Source: Halomonas sp.
Lineage (GTDB): Bacteria; Pseudomonadota; Gammaproteobacteria; Pseudomonadales; Halomonadaceae
NCBI GenBank assembly: GCA_018401555.1
Contig: JAGYKP010000087.1
Span: 1 to 64,000, forward strand
Direction: 5' to 3'
DNA: 64,000 nt
The position numbers were made by a program, and so were the translations under genes. Every line of letters starts with the position of its first letter. Position 1 is the first letter of the stretch. Below, in pieces: positions 56,180 to 64,000 of this stretch. The notes beneath the pieces are model-generated. The model was not told the DNA's origin, searched no databases, and saw only the letters and a program-made list of their open reading frames with translations.

Positions 56180-57321
56180 GTGTCGAAAATATGCATTTAT
56201 TGTAATACTGAAAAACCTGAGAGTGCGTTTTCACTGGAACATCTATTTCCGCAGTCTTTGGGGGGAGCCCAAGTCTCTGATCTTTTTAAAACACGTCATG
56301 TTTGTCAGCGATGCAACTCCATAATGGGGATGTTCGTTGATGCTCCTTTAGTAAAGAACTTCTTTAGCCAGAATGATATGGCCGAGACTGCTTTATATTA
56401 TATCGACTTAAACAAGCCAAGGCCTCTGCCGCTTCGCTACATGGGGGTTCACCAAAGTTTGGTATCGGACCCTAAGTTGACGTGTGAATTATGGATGGGG
56501 CCGCATGGTGGACTGGTATACCATCGAAGGCTCAAAGCCGACTCTAGGTACGATACGATTGCTGGCGGAAATCCGATTGACAATAAAAAATTTGGCGGCG
56601 AGGTATATGTATTTGCTCAACATTCAGATGAATATTGGAACCTTGTGTTGCTCCAGTCTGTCATGAAGAGCTTTAAATATGCCAAGAGAATATCGGGGAA
56701 TATTGATCTTCCAAATGACGACAATTACTTCCATGAGACTACTGCGGATGAGGATGAGTTCCTTTCAAACCTCAAAGACGCTCAAGGCAAAGTACACAAG
56801 GGAAGTCTGGCGGTCCAAATTGGATTTGAGCAAAGGTTTTATGTAAATTTGCTTTGGGTGTAGGGGCGAATAGGCTTGGAGAGCTCTATTTAGAGAGTAG
56901 AGAAGCGACAGAGCTTAGGAATGCTCTTTGGGCTAAAACCCCAGATGAAAGAGACTCATATGATGTGGATTTTTCTGACTTCTTTCAGAATCGAGAGCCT
57001 GAAGAAGCAAGGCTTTTAGCATGGCCCGGCGTGCACACAATTATGCTCTATCCCGTTCATGGATGGTTGGTAGCAATAATTTACCTCTATGGGAAAAGCA
57101 GGATGATGGTCACGATATCCAAGGACGAGAGTTTGTGGTCAGCCTCAATCGACCGGCCTGAGGTGTACGTCCTTTGTCCGTCTCTCGAGAAGTTCTCTGG
57201 TCCTATCCTTGTGGAAGATCTGTTGGCGCACCGTCTCGGTCATCGCCAAATAAGCGACTTGGCTGAAATAGAGGAGAAACGCTTTAACCCTAGCACTTTG
57301 CCGAAAATTACGGACCTCTAA
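56180..57321 (+). CDS. HNH-type endonuclease in a probable integron cassette, one frameshift
   Basis: GTG start at 56180. The N-terminus [20 protein letters not shown], then SLGGAQ and [11 protein letters not shown], is an HNH fold with two CxxC zinc pairs around the EHLFP catalytic His region. The rest (about 330 residues) is not recognised. The frame ends at VNLLWV (56863), while the next frame continues as [20 protein letters not shown]; one base missing near 56851 would give [14 protein letters not shown], so I treat it as one gene of about 380 residues. Markedly AT-richer than neighbours. The TAA stop at 57319-57321 is part of an attC-like site. Defence or toxin function is plausible but unproven. 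Confidence 0.75.
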
Positions 57322-57387
57322 CAAATTGCTGCACGCGGACAAATTGCTCGCTACGCTCCCAATTTTCCGGTGAGCACTGCGTTATAC
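57316..57387 (+). other. attC-like integron recombination site
   Basis: The left end has CTCTAACAA (the AAC of R'') and the right end GCGTTATAC (the GTT of R'), about 60 bp apart. TTGCTGCACGCGGAC and CCGGTGAGCACTGC form L''/L'-like arms; between them GGACAAATTG pairs with CAATTTTCC. Stop codon within the site, length and arms fit a cassette attC. No integrase gene and no second clear attC is in the window. Confidence 0.65.
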
Positions 57388-57429
57388 ATAAGAATATCTT
57401 CAATGGCCGCTTTTGGCCGAAATCGGATA

Positions 57430-57466
57430 GGGCAGGCCCCGTGGCCATGTTGCCAACGGGGTGCCC
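57430..57466. terminator. Hairpin between convergent HNH and copper ATPase genes
   Basis: GGGCA (57430-57434) and CCCCGT (57437-57442) pair with ACGGGG (57456-57461) and TGCCC (57462-57466). T-rich DNA follows farther on (TCTTTTAA at 57479). Likely ends one or both transcripts. Confidence 0.6.
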
Positions 57467-57517
57467 TATATCCTCTGGTCTTTTAACCACTAGTTGATCG
57501 GTAATCTCTCTGATTTT

Positions 57518-59836
57518 TTAGTCGGATGGTTTCAACTTCACAATCCTGAGGCGCAGGGCATTGGCGATCACACTTACCGAGGAGAGTGACATCGCCGCGG
57601 CGGCGATGATCGGCGACAGCAGCATGCCGGTGAAGGGATAGAGGATGCCGGCGGCGATCGGCACTCCCGCGGCGTTGTAGACGAAGGCGAAAAAGAGGTT
57701 CTGGCGGATGTTGCGCATGGTGGCCCGCGACAGCCGGTGCGCCTCGACGATGCCGGTCAGGTCGCCGCGCAGCAGGGTCACGCCGGCGCTCTCGATGGCC
57801 ACGTCGGTGCCGGTGCCCATGGCGATGCCGACGTCGGCGGTCGCCAGGGCGGGGGCATCGTTGACGCCGTCGCCAGCCATCACCACCACGCGCCCCTCGT
57901 CACGCAGGCGCTGCACCACGCGCCCCTTGTCCTCGGGGAGCACCTCGGCCTCCACCTCGTCGATGCCCAGGCGGCGCGCCACCGCCTCGGCGGAGGTGCG
58001 GTTGTCGCCGGTGAGCATGACCACCCGGATGCCGTCCGCCTGCAGGGCCTGGATGGCCGCCTCGGTGGTCTCCTTGACCGGGTCTGCAATGGCGAGCAGG
58101 CCCGCCAGGCGGCCGTCCACCGCGGCGAAGATCACGGTGGCGCCATCGCCACGCAGCCGCTCGGCCTCGTCTTCCAGCTCGGCCAGATCCACCGCCTCGT
58201 CCTCCATCAGCAGGCGATTGCCGAGCGCGATGCGCCGGTCGTCGATCCGGCCCGTCACGCCCTTGCCATTGGGGGCGTCGAACTCGGTGGCCTCGGAGAG
58301 CGTCACACCATCGTCCTTGGCCTTCTCCACAATGGCTTGCGCCAAGGGGTGTTCGCTGCCGCGTTCAAGCCCCGCGGCCAGCCGTAGTAGCTCCTGCTTC
58401 TCGAAGCCCTCGGCCGGGCGCAGTTCGGTCACCCGCGGCTTGCCCTCGGTCAGGGTGCCAGTCTTGTCGACCACCACGGTATCGACCTTCTCAAGACGCT
58501 CCAGCGCCTCGGCATCGCGGATCAGCACGCCAGCCTGGGCACCGCGGCCCACGCCCACCATGATCGACATCGGCGTCGCCAGCCCCAGCGCACAGGGGCA
58601 GGCGATGATCAGCACGCTGACCGCGGCGATCAGGCCGAAGGCCATGGGCGGCGCCGGCCCCCATAGCGACCAGGCGATGAAGGCCATCACGGCCACCAGG
58701 ATCACCGCGGGCACGAAGACCCCGGCCACCTTGTCGGCCAGCCCCTGGATGGGTGCCCGGCTACGCTGGGCGCTGGCCACCATCTGCACGATCTGCGAGA
58801 GCATGGTGTCGCGGCCCACCTTGTCGGCACGCATGATGAACGAGCCCTGGCCGTTGATGCTGCCGCCGATCACGCCGTCGCCGGCCTCCTTGCGCACCGC
58901 CAGCGGCTCACCGGTGACCATCGACTCGTCGATGTTGGAGCGCCCCTCCAGCACCTCGCCGTCCAGCGGCACCTTGTCTCCGGGGCGCACGCGCAGGCGA
59001 TCGCCCACCTGGACTCGGTCGAGGGAGACCTCTTCCTCCTGGCCATCGTCATCGAGGCGGCGCGCGGTGGCCGGTGCCAGATCGAGCAGCGCACGGATCG
59101 CCCCGGAGGTCTTCTCCCGGGCACGTAGTTCGAGGACCTGCCCCAGCAGCACCAGCACGACGATCACCGCCGCCGCCTCGAAGTAGACCGCCACCGAACC
59201 GTCGGCCTGACGGAAGGTCTCGGGAAAGATGCCCGGCACGAGGGTCGCCAGCAGGCTGTAGGTCAGTGCCGCCCCGGTGCCGATGGCGATCAGAGTGAAC
59301 ATGTTGAGGCTGCGCCGCACGATGGAACGCCAGCCGCGCACGAAGAAGGGCCTGCCGGCCCAGAGGACCACTGGCGTGGCGAGCAGCAGCTGGATCCAGT
59401 TGGAGACCTGAGGGGCGATCAGGTGATCGAGCCTGAAGAGGTGGCCACCCATCTCCAGCACCAGTACCGGCAGCGCCAATACCAGCCCGATCCAGAAGCG
59501 CCGGGTCATGTCTTTCAATTCTTCGGAGGGCCCGGTATCGGCGGAGACCGTCTCGGGCTCCAGGGCCATGCCACAGATCGGGCAGTCGCCCGGCCCCTCC
59601 TGGCGGATCTCGGGGTGCATCGGACAGGTGTAGATCGTGCCGGGCGGTGCCGGCTCGGAGGGTATGTCGTCGCCTTGCAAGTACGTGTCAGGGTCTCCTT
59701 CGAACTTCTGCCGGCACCTGGCCGAACAGAAGTACCAGGTCTTTCCTGCGTGAGAGGCACGATGTTCCGTCGTGTGGGGGTCGACATCCATGCCACACAC
59801 GGGGTCCTTCACGTGATGCGAGTGATCATGAGCCAT
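57518..59836 (-). CDS. copA: Copper-translocating P1B-type ATPase with YHS and heavy-metal-binding domains
   Basis: 772 residues, intact. An N-terminal His-rich start ([18 protein letters not shown]) and YHS domain (to about residue 48), then a second metal-binding segment ([20 protein letters not shown]). Ion-selective ACPCALG in the membrane region, phosphorylation [18 protein letters not shown] and hinge [13 protein letters not shown]. Exports Cu(I) from the cytosol. Last gene of the minus-strand copper cluster. Confidence 0.95.
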   Translation of the reverse strand: MAHDHSHHVKDPVCGMDVDPHTTEHRASHAGKTWYFCSARCRQKFEGDPDTYLQGDDIPSEPAPPGTIYTCPMHPEIRQEGPGDCPICGMALEPETVSADTGPSEELKDMTRRFWIGLVLALPVLVLEMGGHLFRLDHLIAPQVSNWIQLLLATPVVLWAGRPFFVRGWRSIVRRSLNMFTLIAIGTGAALTYSLLATLVPGIFPETFRQADGSVAVYFEAAAVIVVLVLLGQVLELRAREKTSGAIRALLDLAPATARRLDDDGQEEEVSLDRVQVGDRLRVRPGDKVPLDGEVLEGRSNIDESMVTGEPLAVRKEAGDGVIGGSINGQGSFIMRADKVGRDTMLSQIVQMVASAQRSRAPIQGLADKVAGVFVPAVILVAVMAFIAWSLWGPAPPMAFGLIAAVSVLIIACPCALGLATPMSIMVGVGRGAQAGVLIRDAEALERLEKVDTVVVDKTGTLTEGKPRVTELRPAEGFEKQELLRLAAGLERGSEHPLAQAIVEKAKDDGVTLSEATEFDAPNGKGVTGRIDDRRIALGNRLLMEDEAVDLAELEDEAERLRGDGATVIFAAVDGRLAGLLAIADPVKETTEAAIQALQADGIRVVMLTGDNRTSAEAVARRLGIDEVEAEVLPEDKGRVVQRLRDEGRVVVMAGDGVNDAPALATADVGIAMGTGTDVAIESAGVTLLRGDLTGIVEAHRLSRATMRNIRQNLFFAFVYNAAGVPIAAGILYPFTGMLLSPIIAAAAMSLSSVSVIANALRLRIVKLKPSD

Positions 59837-59999
59837 TCTTCATTCTCCCTGTATGGCGACGACACACCCTGTGCTTCATGAGATGGAGGGTTGTTTGCAT
59901 CGGGAGTGCGTCACGGAGGAAACCAAGGTGCCACTGTCTACCATCCTAGAACCCATGTGTTACCCAATGGTCAATGGGCGGCACTCGTTATCACCGGGA

Positions 60000-60842
60000 T
60001 CAGTGACAGCTCCAGGGTTTCTGCTTGGCCTCGTAGGCGAGGTAGAGTTTGCGGTGGTCCGGGTCTCGGCGCTGGGCCGCGAGCAGCAGGAGCAGTCCGG
60101 CCGCCACCATCGGCAGGGTCAGCAGCTGCCCCATGGTGAGCCAGTCGAAGGCGATAAAGCCCAATTGGGGGTCGGGCAGGCGCACGAACTCGACCGCGAA
60201 GCGAAAGGTGCCGTAGAGCACCAGGAAGAGCCCCGAGACGATGCCGTGTCGCCGCGGTCGGGCAGAGACCCACCACAGCACGATGAACAGCACCACGCCC
60301 TCCAGGGCAAACTCGTAGAGAGCGGACGGATGGCGGGGCGCCGAACCCAGCCCCATCATGGGCGGAAAGACCATCGCCCAGGGGACGTCGCTCACGCGTC
60401 CGGGCAGTTCGTGGTTGATGAAATTGCCCAGTCGCCCGGCCGCCAGGCCGATCGGTACCAGCGGCGCGATGAAGTCGGTCAGCTGCAGGAAGGCGAGGCG
60501 ATGGCGGCGAGCAAACCACCAGGCGGCGACCAGCACGCCGGCAAGGCCACCGTGAAAGCTCATGCCGCCTTCCCAGAACATGAACAGCCACAGTGGATCG
60601 GCTGATAGCTGATCGAGACCGTAGAAGAGCACGTACCCCAGTCGACCGCCGAGGATGATCCCCACCGCGCCGTAGAAGATCAGGTCGCCGATATCGTCAT
60701 GGGTGAGGCCGAGCCGGTGGGCGCGCCGCCTGCCCAGCCACCATGCCGCGGCCAATCCGACCACGTACATCAGTCCATACCAGTGGATGCGCAGGGGGCC
60801 GACCGCCAGTGCCACCGGGTCGATCTGAGGGTAGGGGATCAT
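60000..60842 (-). CDS. lgt: Prolipoprotein diacylglyceryl transferase
   Basis: 280 residues from ATG at 60842 with AGGAG upstream. [34 protein letters not shown], the Lgt signature [14 protein letters not shown] and [12 protein letters not shown] are conserved. Transfers diacylglycerol to the lipobox Cys of prolipoproteins. Its place inside a copper cluster suggests a second, accessory copy rather than the housekeeping gene. Confidence 0.93.
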   Translation of the reverse strand: MIPYPQIDPVALAVGPLRIHWYGLMYVVGLAAAWWLGRRRAHRLGLTHDDIGDLIFYGAVGIILGGRLGYVLFYGLDQLSADPLWLFMFWEGGMSFHGGLAGVLVAAWWFARRHRLAFLQLTDFIAPLVPIGLAAGRLGNFINHELPGRVSDVPWAMVFPPMMGLGSAPRHPSALYEFALEGVVLFIVLWWVSARPRRHGIVSGLFLVLYGTFRFAVEFVRLPDPQLGFIAFDWLTMGQLLTLPMVAAGLLLLLAAQRRDPDHRKLYLAYEAKQKPWSCH

Positions 60843-60901
60843 GCAACGCTCCTGAGGTGACTTACCGTCCATCGTCGATAGCACGTTGGGCCAGCGGCGG
60901 G

Positions 60902-61672
60902 TCAGAACATCAGCCTGACACCAGCGACGACGCCGGTATCTTCGGTGGGGTCGCCATGGTGGCGGGCGATGTCGGCGGTATCGCCGTATTGTTTCTGCCA
61001 GTAGGCGCCGATATAAGGGGCGAAACGGCGGGTCACCTCGTAGCCCAGGCGCATGCCGACGCGTACCGAGTTGAGCCCCTCGCCGACGCCGAATGCCTCG
61101 GCCTCGCTGGCGGCCACGGCGATCTCGGTACGCGGCTGCAGGTAAAGCCGCTGAGTCAGACGCAGGTCGTATTCGCCCTCCAGGCTCGCCGAGACGTCAC
61201 CCTCGTCGCTGACCTGCAGCGCCAGGTCGGTCTCGATGCCGTATGGCATCACCCCCTGCAGGCCAATCACCCCGTAGCCGCGCTCGGCGTGGTCATCGGA
61301 GAAGACGCCGCCCTGGTAGCCGACACCGCCCTGCAGCTCCCAGAAGTCGGCGATCAGCCGGCTGTAGAGCATCTCCAGGGATTCGAACTCGGCATCCTTG
61401 CCATCGCCCTGGACGTTCTCGCCCTCGGACTTCAGGTAGACCCGGTTGACGTCGCCGCCGTACCAGGCCTGGAAGTCCCAGGCCAGCTCCTCGTGACCCT
61501 TGTCGGGCACGGCATATTCGAGCCGGTCGAACAGTGCCATCGCCATGTCGTGTTCGGTCATGGGGGCGGGCCAGTCCGCCGGGGCATCGTAGCCGTCCTC
61601 GGCCTGGGCGACGGAGAGCGGCGTCGTGACCAGCAGGGCACCGGCCGCGATCATCGGGATTCTGGTATTCAT
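60902..61672 (-). CDS. copB: Copper resistance protein B (outer-membrane)
   Basis: 256 residues. Signal peptide to AQA (about residue 24), then the CopB beta-barrel: [59 protein letters not shown] and [18 protein letters not shown]. The Met/His-rich N-terminal stretch common in other CopB proteins is short here. Follows the multicopper oxidase after 9 bp. Confidence 0.92.
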   Translation of the reverse strand: MNTRIPMIAAGALLVTTPLSVAQAEDGYDAPADWPAPMTEHDMAMALFDRLEYAVPDKGHEELAWDFQAWYGGDVNRVYLKSEGENVQGDGKDAEFESLEMLYSRLIADFWELQGGVGYQGGVFSDDHAERGYGVIGLQGVMPYGIETDLALQVSDEGDVSASLEGEYDLRLTQRLYLQPRTEIAVAASEAEAFGVGEGLNSVRVGMRLGYEVTRRFAPYIGAYWQKQYGDTADIARHHGDPTEDTGVVAGVRLMF

Positions 61673-61681
61673 GCCTTCTCC

Positions 61682-63451
61682 TTACGAGACCTTGACGACC
61701 CGGAACATGCCGGCATCCATGTGATAGAGCAGATGGCAGTGGAAGGCCCAGCTGCCCTCGGCATCGGCGGTGATCAGCGCCGAGACGCGCTCGCCGGGCT
61801 TGACGTTCAGGGTGTGCTTGCGCGGAATCAGCTCACCCTGGCCGTTCTCCAGCTCCATCCACATGCCGTGAAGGTGGATGGGGTGCTCCATCATCGTCTC
61901 GTTGACCAGGATCAGGCGCAGGCGCTCGTCCTTCTCGAAGTGGATGGGGCCGGTCACCTCGCTGAACTTCTTGCCGTCGAAGGACCACATGTAGCGTTCC
62001 ATGTTGCCGGTCAGGCGCAGCTGCAGCTCGCGGCCCGGAGGGCGACGATCCGGCCAGGGGGTGAAGGCCTTGAGGTCCCGGTAGACCAGGGTGCGACGCG
62101 CGTCCGGGTCGATGCCGATTCCGGCCTGGCCATAGCGAGAGCCTGGCTGGGCCTTGCCGGGGGCGAGCATGCCCGCCGCGTTGCTACCACCCGGCTGCAT
62201 GTCGGAATGGTCCATGCCCTCCATCTCGGCATGATCCATGCTCCCCATGTCATCAGCGTCGTTCATGTCCTCCATGCCTGCGTGATCCATGTCCCCCATG
62301 TCATGGGCGCCCATGGCCTCCATGCCGCGGTCGGCGATCTTGCGACGCTCGGGAATCTCGGCCGCCATGCCCTCGCGCGGCGCCAGGGTGGCACGCGCGT
62401 AGCCGCTGCGACCCATTGACTCGGCGAAGATCGTGTAGGCCGTGTCGTCCTCGGGGGCGACCAGCACGTCGTAGGTCTCGGCCACCGCGATGCGGAATTC
62501 GTCGACCGGCACCGGCTGCACCGGCTGGCCGTCGGCTGCCACCACGGTCATCTTCAGGCCGGGGATGCGCAGGTCGAAGTAGCTCATCGCCGAGCCGTTG
62601 ATCACCCGCAGGCGGATCCGCTCGCCGGCCTTGAACAGCGCCGTCCAGTTCTCCTCGGGAGAGTGTCCATTGAGCAGGTAGGTGTAGGTGCTGCCGGTGA
62701 CGTCGGCGATGTCGCGAGAGCTCATGCGCATCTTCGCCCACATGCCGCGCATCTCCGCCGTCGCCGCGAAGCCCTTCTCGCGCACGTCGGCGAAGAAGTC
62801 GGCGATGGTGCGCTCCTGGAAGTTGTAGTACCCCTCGGCGGTCTTGAGGTTGCGGAACACCGTCATGGGATCCTCGAAGGTCCAGTCGGTGAGCAGCAGC
62901 ACGTGCTCGCGGTCGAAGCGGAAGGGCTCGCGCTCGGCGGCATCGATGATCAGCGGACCGGCGTGGCCGAGCTGCTCCTGCAGGCCGGAGTGGCTGTGGT
63001 ACCAGTAGGTGCCGTTCTGGCGCACCGGGAAGCGGTAGGTGAAGGTCTCGCCGGGGGCGATGCCGGCGAAGCTGACGCCAGGCACGCCATCCTGGTCGGG
63101 CGGCAGGATCAGGCCATGCCAGTGGATGGAGGTCGGCTCGTCGAGCAGGTTGGTCACCTTGAGCACGGCATCCTGGCCCTCCTTGAGCCGAATCATCGGC
63201 CCGGGACTCTCGCCGTTGATGGTGAACGGCCGCGCCGCCTGGCCATCGATGTCAAGCGACTCGCGACGGATGGCCAGGGCAACCTCCGGGCCTTCCTCGA
63301 CCCCCTTGGCGTAAACGTTGGTCTGCCCCCATGGGTCGGCCCAGGCCGGGCGCAGGCCAAGGGCGGCCGCCGAGCCGATGCCCAGGGCGGCCCCGCCCTT
63401 GAGCAGCCGCCGGCGCGACAGCGGATGCGTGATGACGCTGGAACTTGCCAT
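61682..63451 (-). CDS. CopA-family multicopper oxidase
   Basis: 589 residues from ATG at 63451. Tat signal SRRRLLKGGAALGIG. Copper ligands in SIHWHGLILP, WYHSHSGLQEQLGHAGP, HPIHLHGMWME and AFHCHLLYHMDAGMFRVV. A Met/Asp/His-rich insert (MGDMDHAGMEDM, MDHAEMEGMDHSDM) binds Cu(I). Periplasmic oxidation of Cu(I) to Cu(II). First gene of the copper operon. The symbol copA is also used for this family, so I leave it out to avoid confusion with the ATPase. Confidence 0.95.
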   Translation of the reverse strand: MASSSVITHPLSRRRLLKGGAALGIGSAAALGLRPAWADPWGQTNVYAKGVEEGPEVALAIRRESLDIDGQAARPFTINGESPGPMIRLKEGQDAVLKVTNLLDEPTSIHWHGLILPPDQDGVPGVSFAGIAPGETFTYRFPVRQNGTYWYHSHSGLQEQLGHAGPLIIDAAEREPFRFDREHVLLLTDWTFEDPMTVFRNLKTAEGYYNFQERTIADFFADVREKGFAATAEMRGMWAKMRMSSRDIADVTGSTYTYLLNGHSPEENWTALFKAGERIRLRVINGSAMSYFDLRIPGLKMTVVAADGQPVQPVPVDEFRIAVAETYDVLVAPEDDTAYTIFAESMGRSGYARATLAPREGMAAEIPERRKIADRGMEAMGAHDMGDMDHAGMEDMNDADDMGSMDHAEMEGMDHSDMQPGGSNAAGMLAPGKAQPGSRYGQAGIGIDPDARRTLVYRDLKAFTPWPDRRPPGRELQLRLTGNMERYMWSFDGKKFSEVTGPIHFEKDERLRLILVNETMMEHPIHLHGMWMELENGQGELIPRKHTLNVKPGERVSALITADAEGSWAFHCHLLYHMDAGMFRVVKVS

Positions 63452-63522
63452 CTGTGACTCCCGTCGATGTCTGAAGGCGATATCATGACGGGACAAGCTG
63501 AATCGGGGCTGAAAAGGCCGGG

Positions 63523-64000
63523 TTACAAAGCGTCCTGCGCGAAGGGCACGTGAATCTCCACGTGCAGACCGCCCAGTGTGCTATGCCCGAAGCGGACCTT
63601 CCCGGCATAGCGCCTCAAGAGCTGGCTCAGGATCGACAGGCCCAATCCATAGCCGGGATGCGACTCGTCCAGGCGCCAACCGCGCTCACCGAGACGAGAG
63701 AGGTCATCACCTGCTACCCCGGGACCGTCATCCTCGACCCGCAGGCTGAGGCTACCCTCCAGGACAATCTCGCAGTGAACCTCCTTCGTCGCCCATTTGC
63801 CGGCGTTGTCCAGCACGATACCGATCATCTCCGAGAGGTCCTGGGACTCGACGGGAATGCGCTGTCCGGTGCACTCGGGCATCTTCAGGTTGAAGCGCTT
63901 GTTCGGGTAAAGGGTCCGGAACATGTCGACCAGTCGGCTGGCGTCGCGACACGGATCGGCGAGGCGACCTGCATTGGGACCCGCGATGCGCGAGCGTCTG
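63523..64000 (-). CDS. Sensor histidine kinase, C-terminal part (runs off the edge)
   Basis: The frame is open to the window end. The HATPase domain is clear: N box MIGIVLDNAGKWA, G1 box RVEDDGPGV, G2 box GYGLGLSILSQLL. The N-box and VRLDE-like segment resemble PhoQ-type kinases. Lying upstream of the copper genes on the same strand, it is probably their sensor, but the input domain is not visible. Confidence 0.85.
   Translation of the reverse strand, partial: RRSRIAGPNAGRLADPCRDASRLVDMFRTLYPNKRFNLKMPECTGQRIPVESQDLSEMIGIVLDNAGKWATKEVHCEIVLEGSLSLRVEDDGPGVAGDDLSRLGERGWRLDESHPGYGLGLSILSQLLRRYAGKVRFGHSTLGGLHVEIHVPFAQDAL

Noticed and set aside
59837..59999. CueR-type promoter for the copper ATPase
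   Set aside because: No long-spacer promoter with a CueR dyad was found on the minus strand.

Overview
The window looks like chromosome of a high-GC, aerobic gammaproteobacterium of the Halomonas/Halomonadaceae type. This rests on gene content and protein character: dnaX-ybaB-recR, rnd-ycgL-ycgN, hrpA, mlaA, an HsbR/HsbA-like pair, a PsrA-type operator before an acyl-CoA dehydrogenase, and acidic proteins. It is an inference, because no rRNA or tRNA is present. Reading frames of many conserved genes are broken by one-base indels, often in short G or C runs (dnaX, hrpA, tal, pstA, fadD and others). I treat most of these as consensus errors in the supplied sequence and annotate across them.

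Layout. 0-3 kb: a TrpXYZ-like ABC transporter with a histone-deacetylase/acetylpolyamine amidohydrolase-family enzyme. 2.8-9 kb: KfrA-like coiled-coil protein, dnaX-ybaB-recR, rnd-ycgL, a cluster of REP-like hairpins, ycgN. 9-24 kb: oligopeptidase B, a VWA membrane protein with a class II amidotransferase, fadD, hrpA, a KAS III-like synthase, mlaA, an HsbR/HsbA-like phosphatase/anti-anti-sigma pair. 24-31 kb: transaldolase, an apparent chimera of a Bcr/CflA transporter and a TauE permease, then pstSCAB behind two Pho boxes.

31.4-42 kb is a metalloid-resistance region. On the + strand are a phosphatase-type ArsC, a GAPDH and ArsJ (arsenate to 1-arseno-3-phosphoglycerate, then export), ArsR, and CbpA/CbpM. 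On the - strand are a COG0701 permease with a small thioredoxin-like protein, and an arsC-arsH-acr3-CC/Se operon. Related AT-rich dyads sit in front of all three sets of resistance genes, which suggests one ArsR regulon. A TnpB-only IS605-type element lies inside the region.

42-50 kb is fatty-acid/acyl-CoA catabolism (hydrolase, thiolase, TetR regulator, acyl-CoA synthetase, SDR dehydrogenase, acyl-CoA dehydrogenase), with clear operators. 50-53.6 kb holds small accessory genes, including an unusual HTH-GST fusion. 54-57.5 kb is a visibly AT-richer mobile segment: a group II intron with its reverse transcriptase, then an HNH nuclease gene whose stop codon lies in an attC-like site, so it is probably an integron cassette. 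57.5-64 kb is a copper-resistance cluster on the - strand: P-type ATPase, Lgt, CopB, CopA-type multicopper oxidase, and the C-terminal part of a sensor kinase running off the edge.

The best candidates for something new are the HTH-GST fusion, the attC-associated HNH cassette, the hairpin elements between ycgL and ycgN, and the multi-operator arsenic region with its CC/Se protein.
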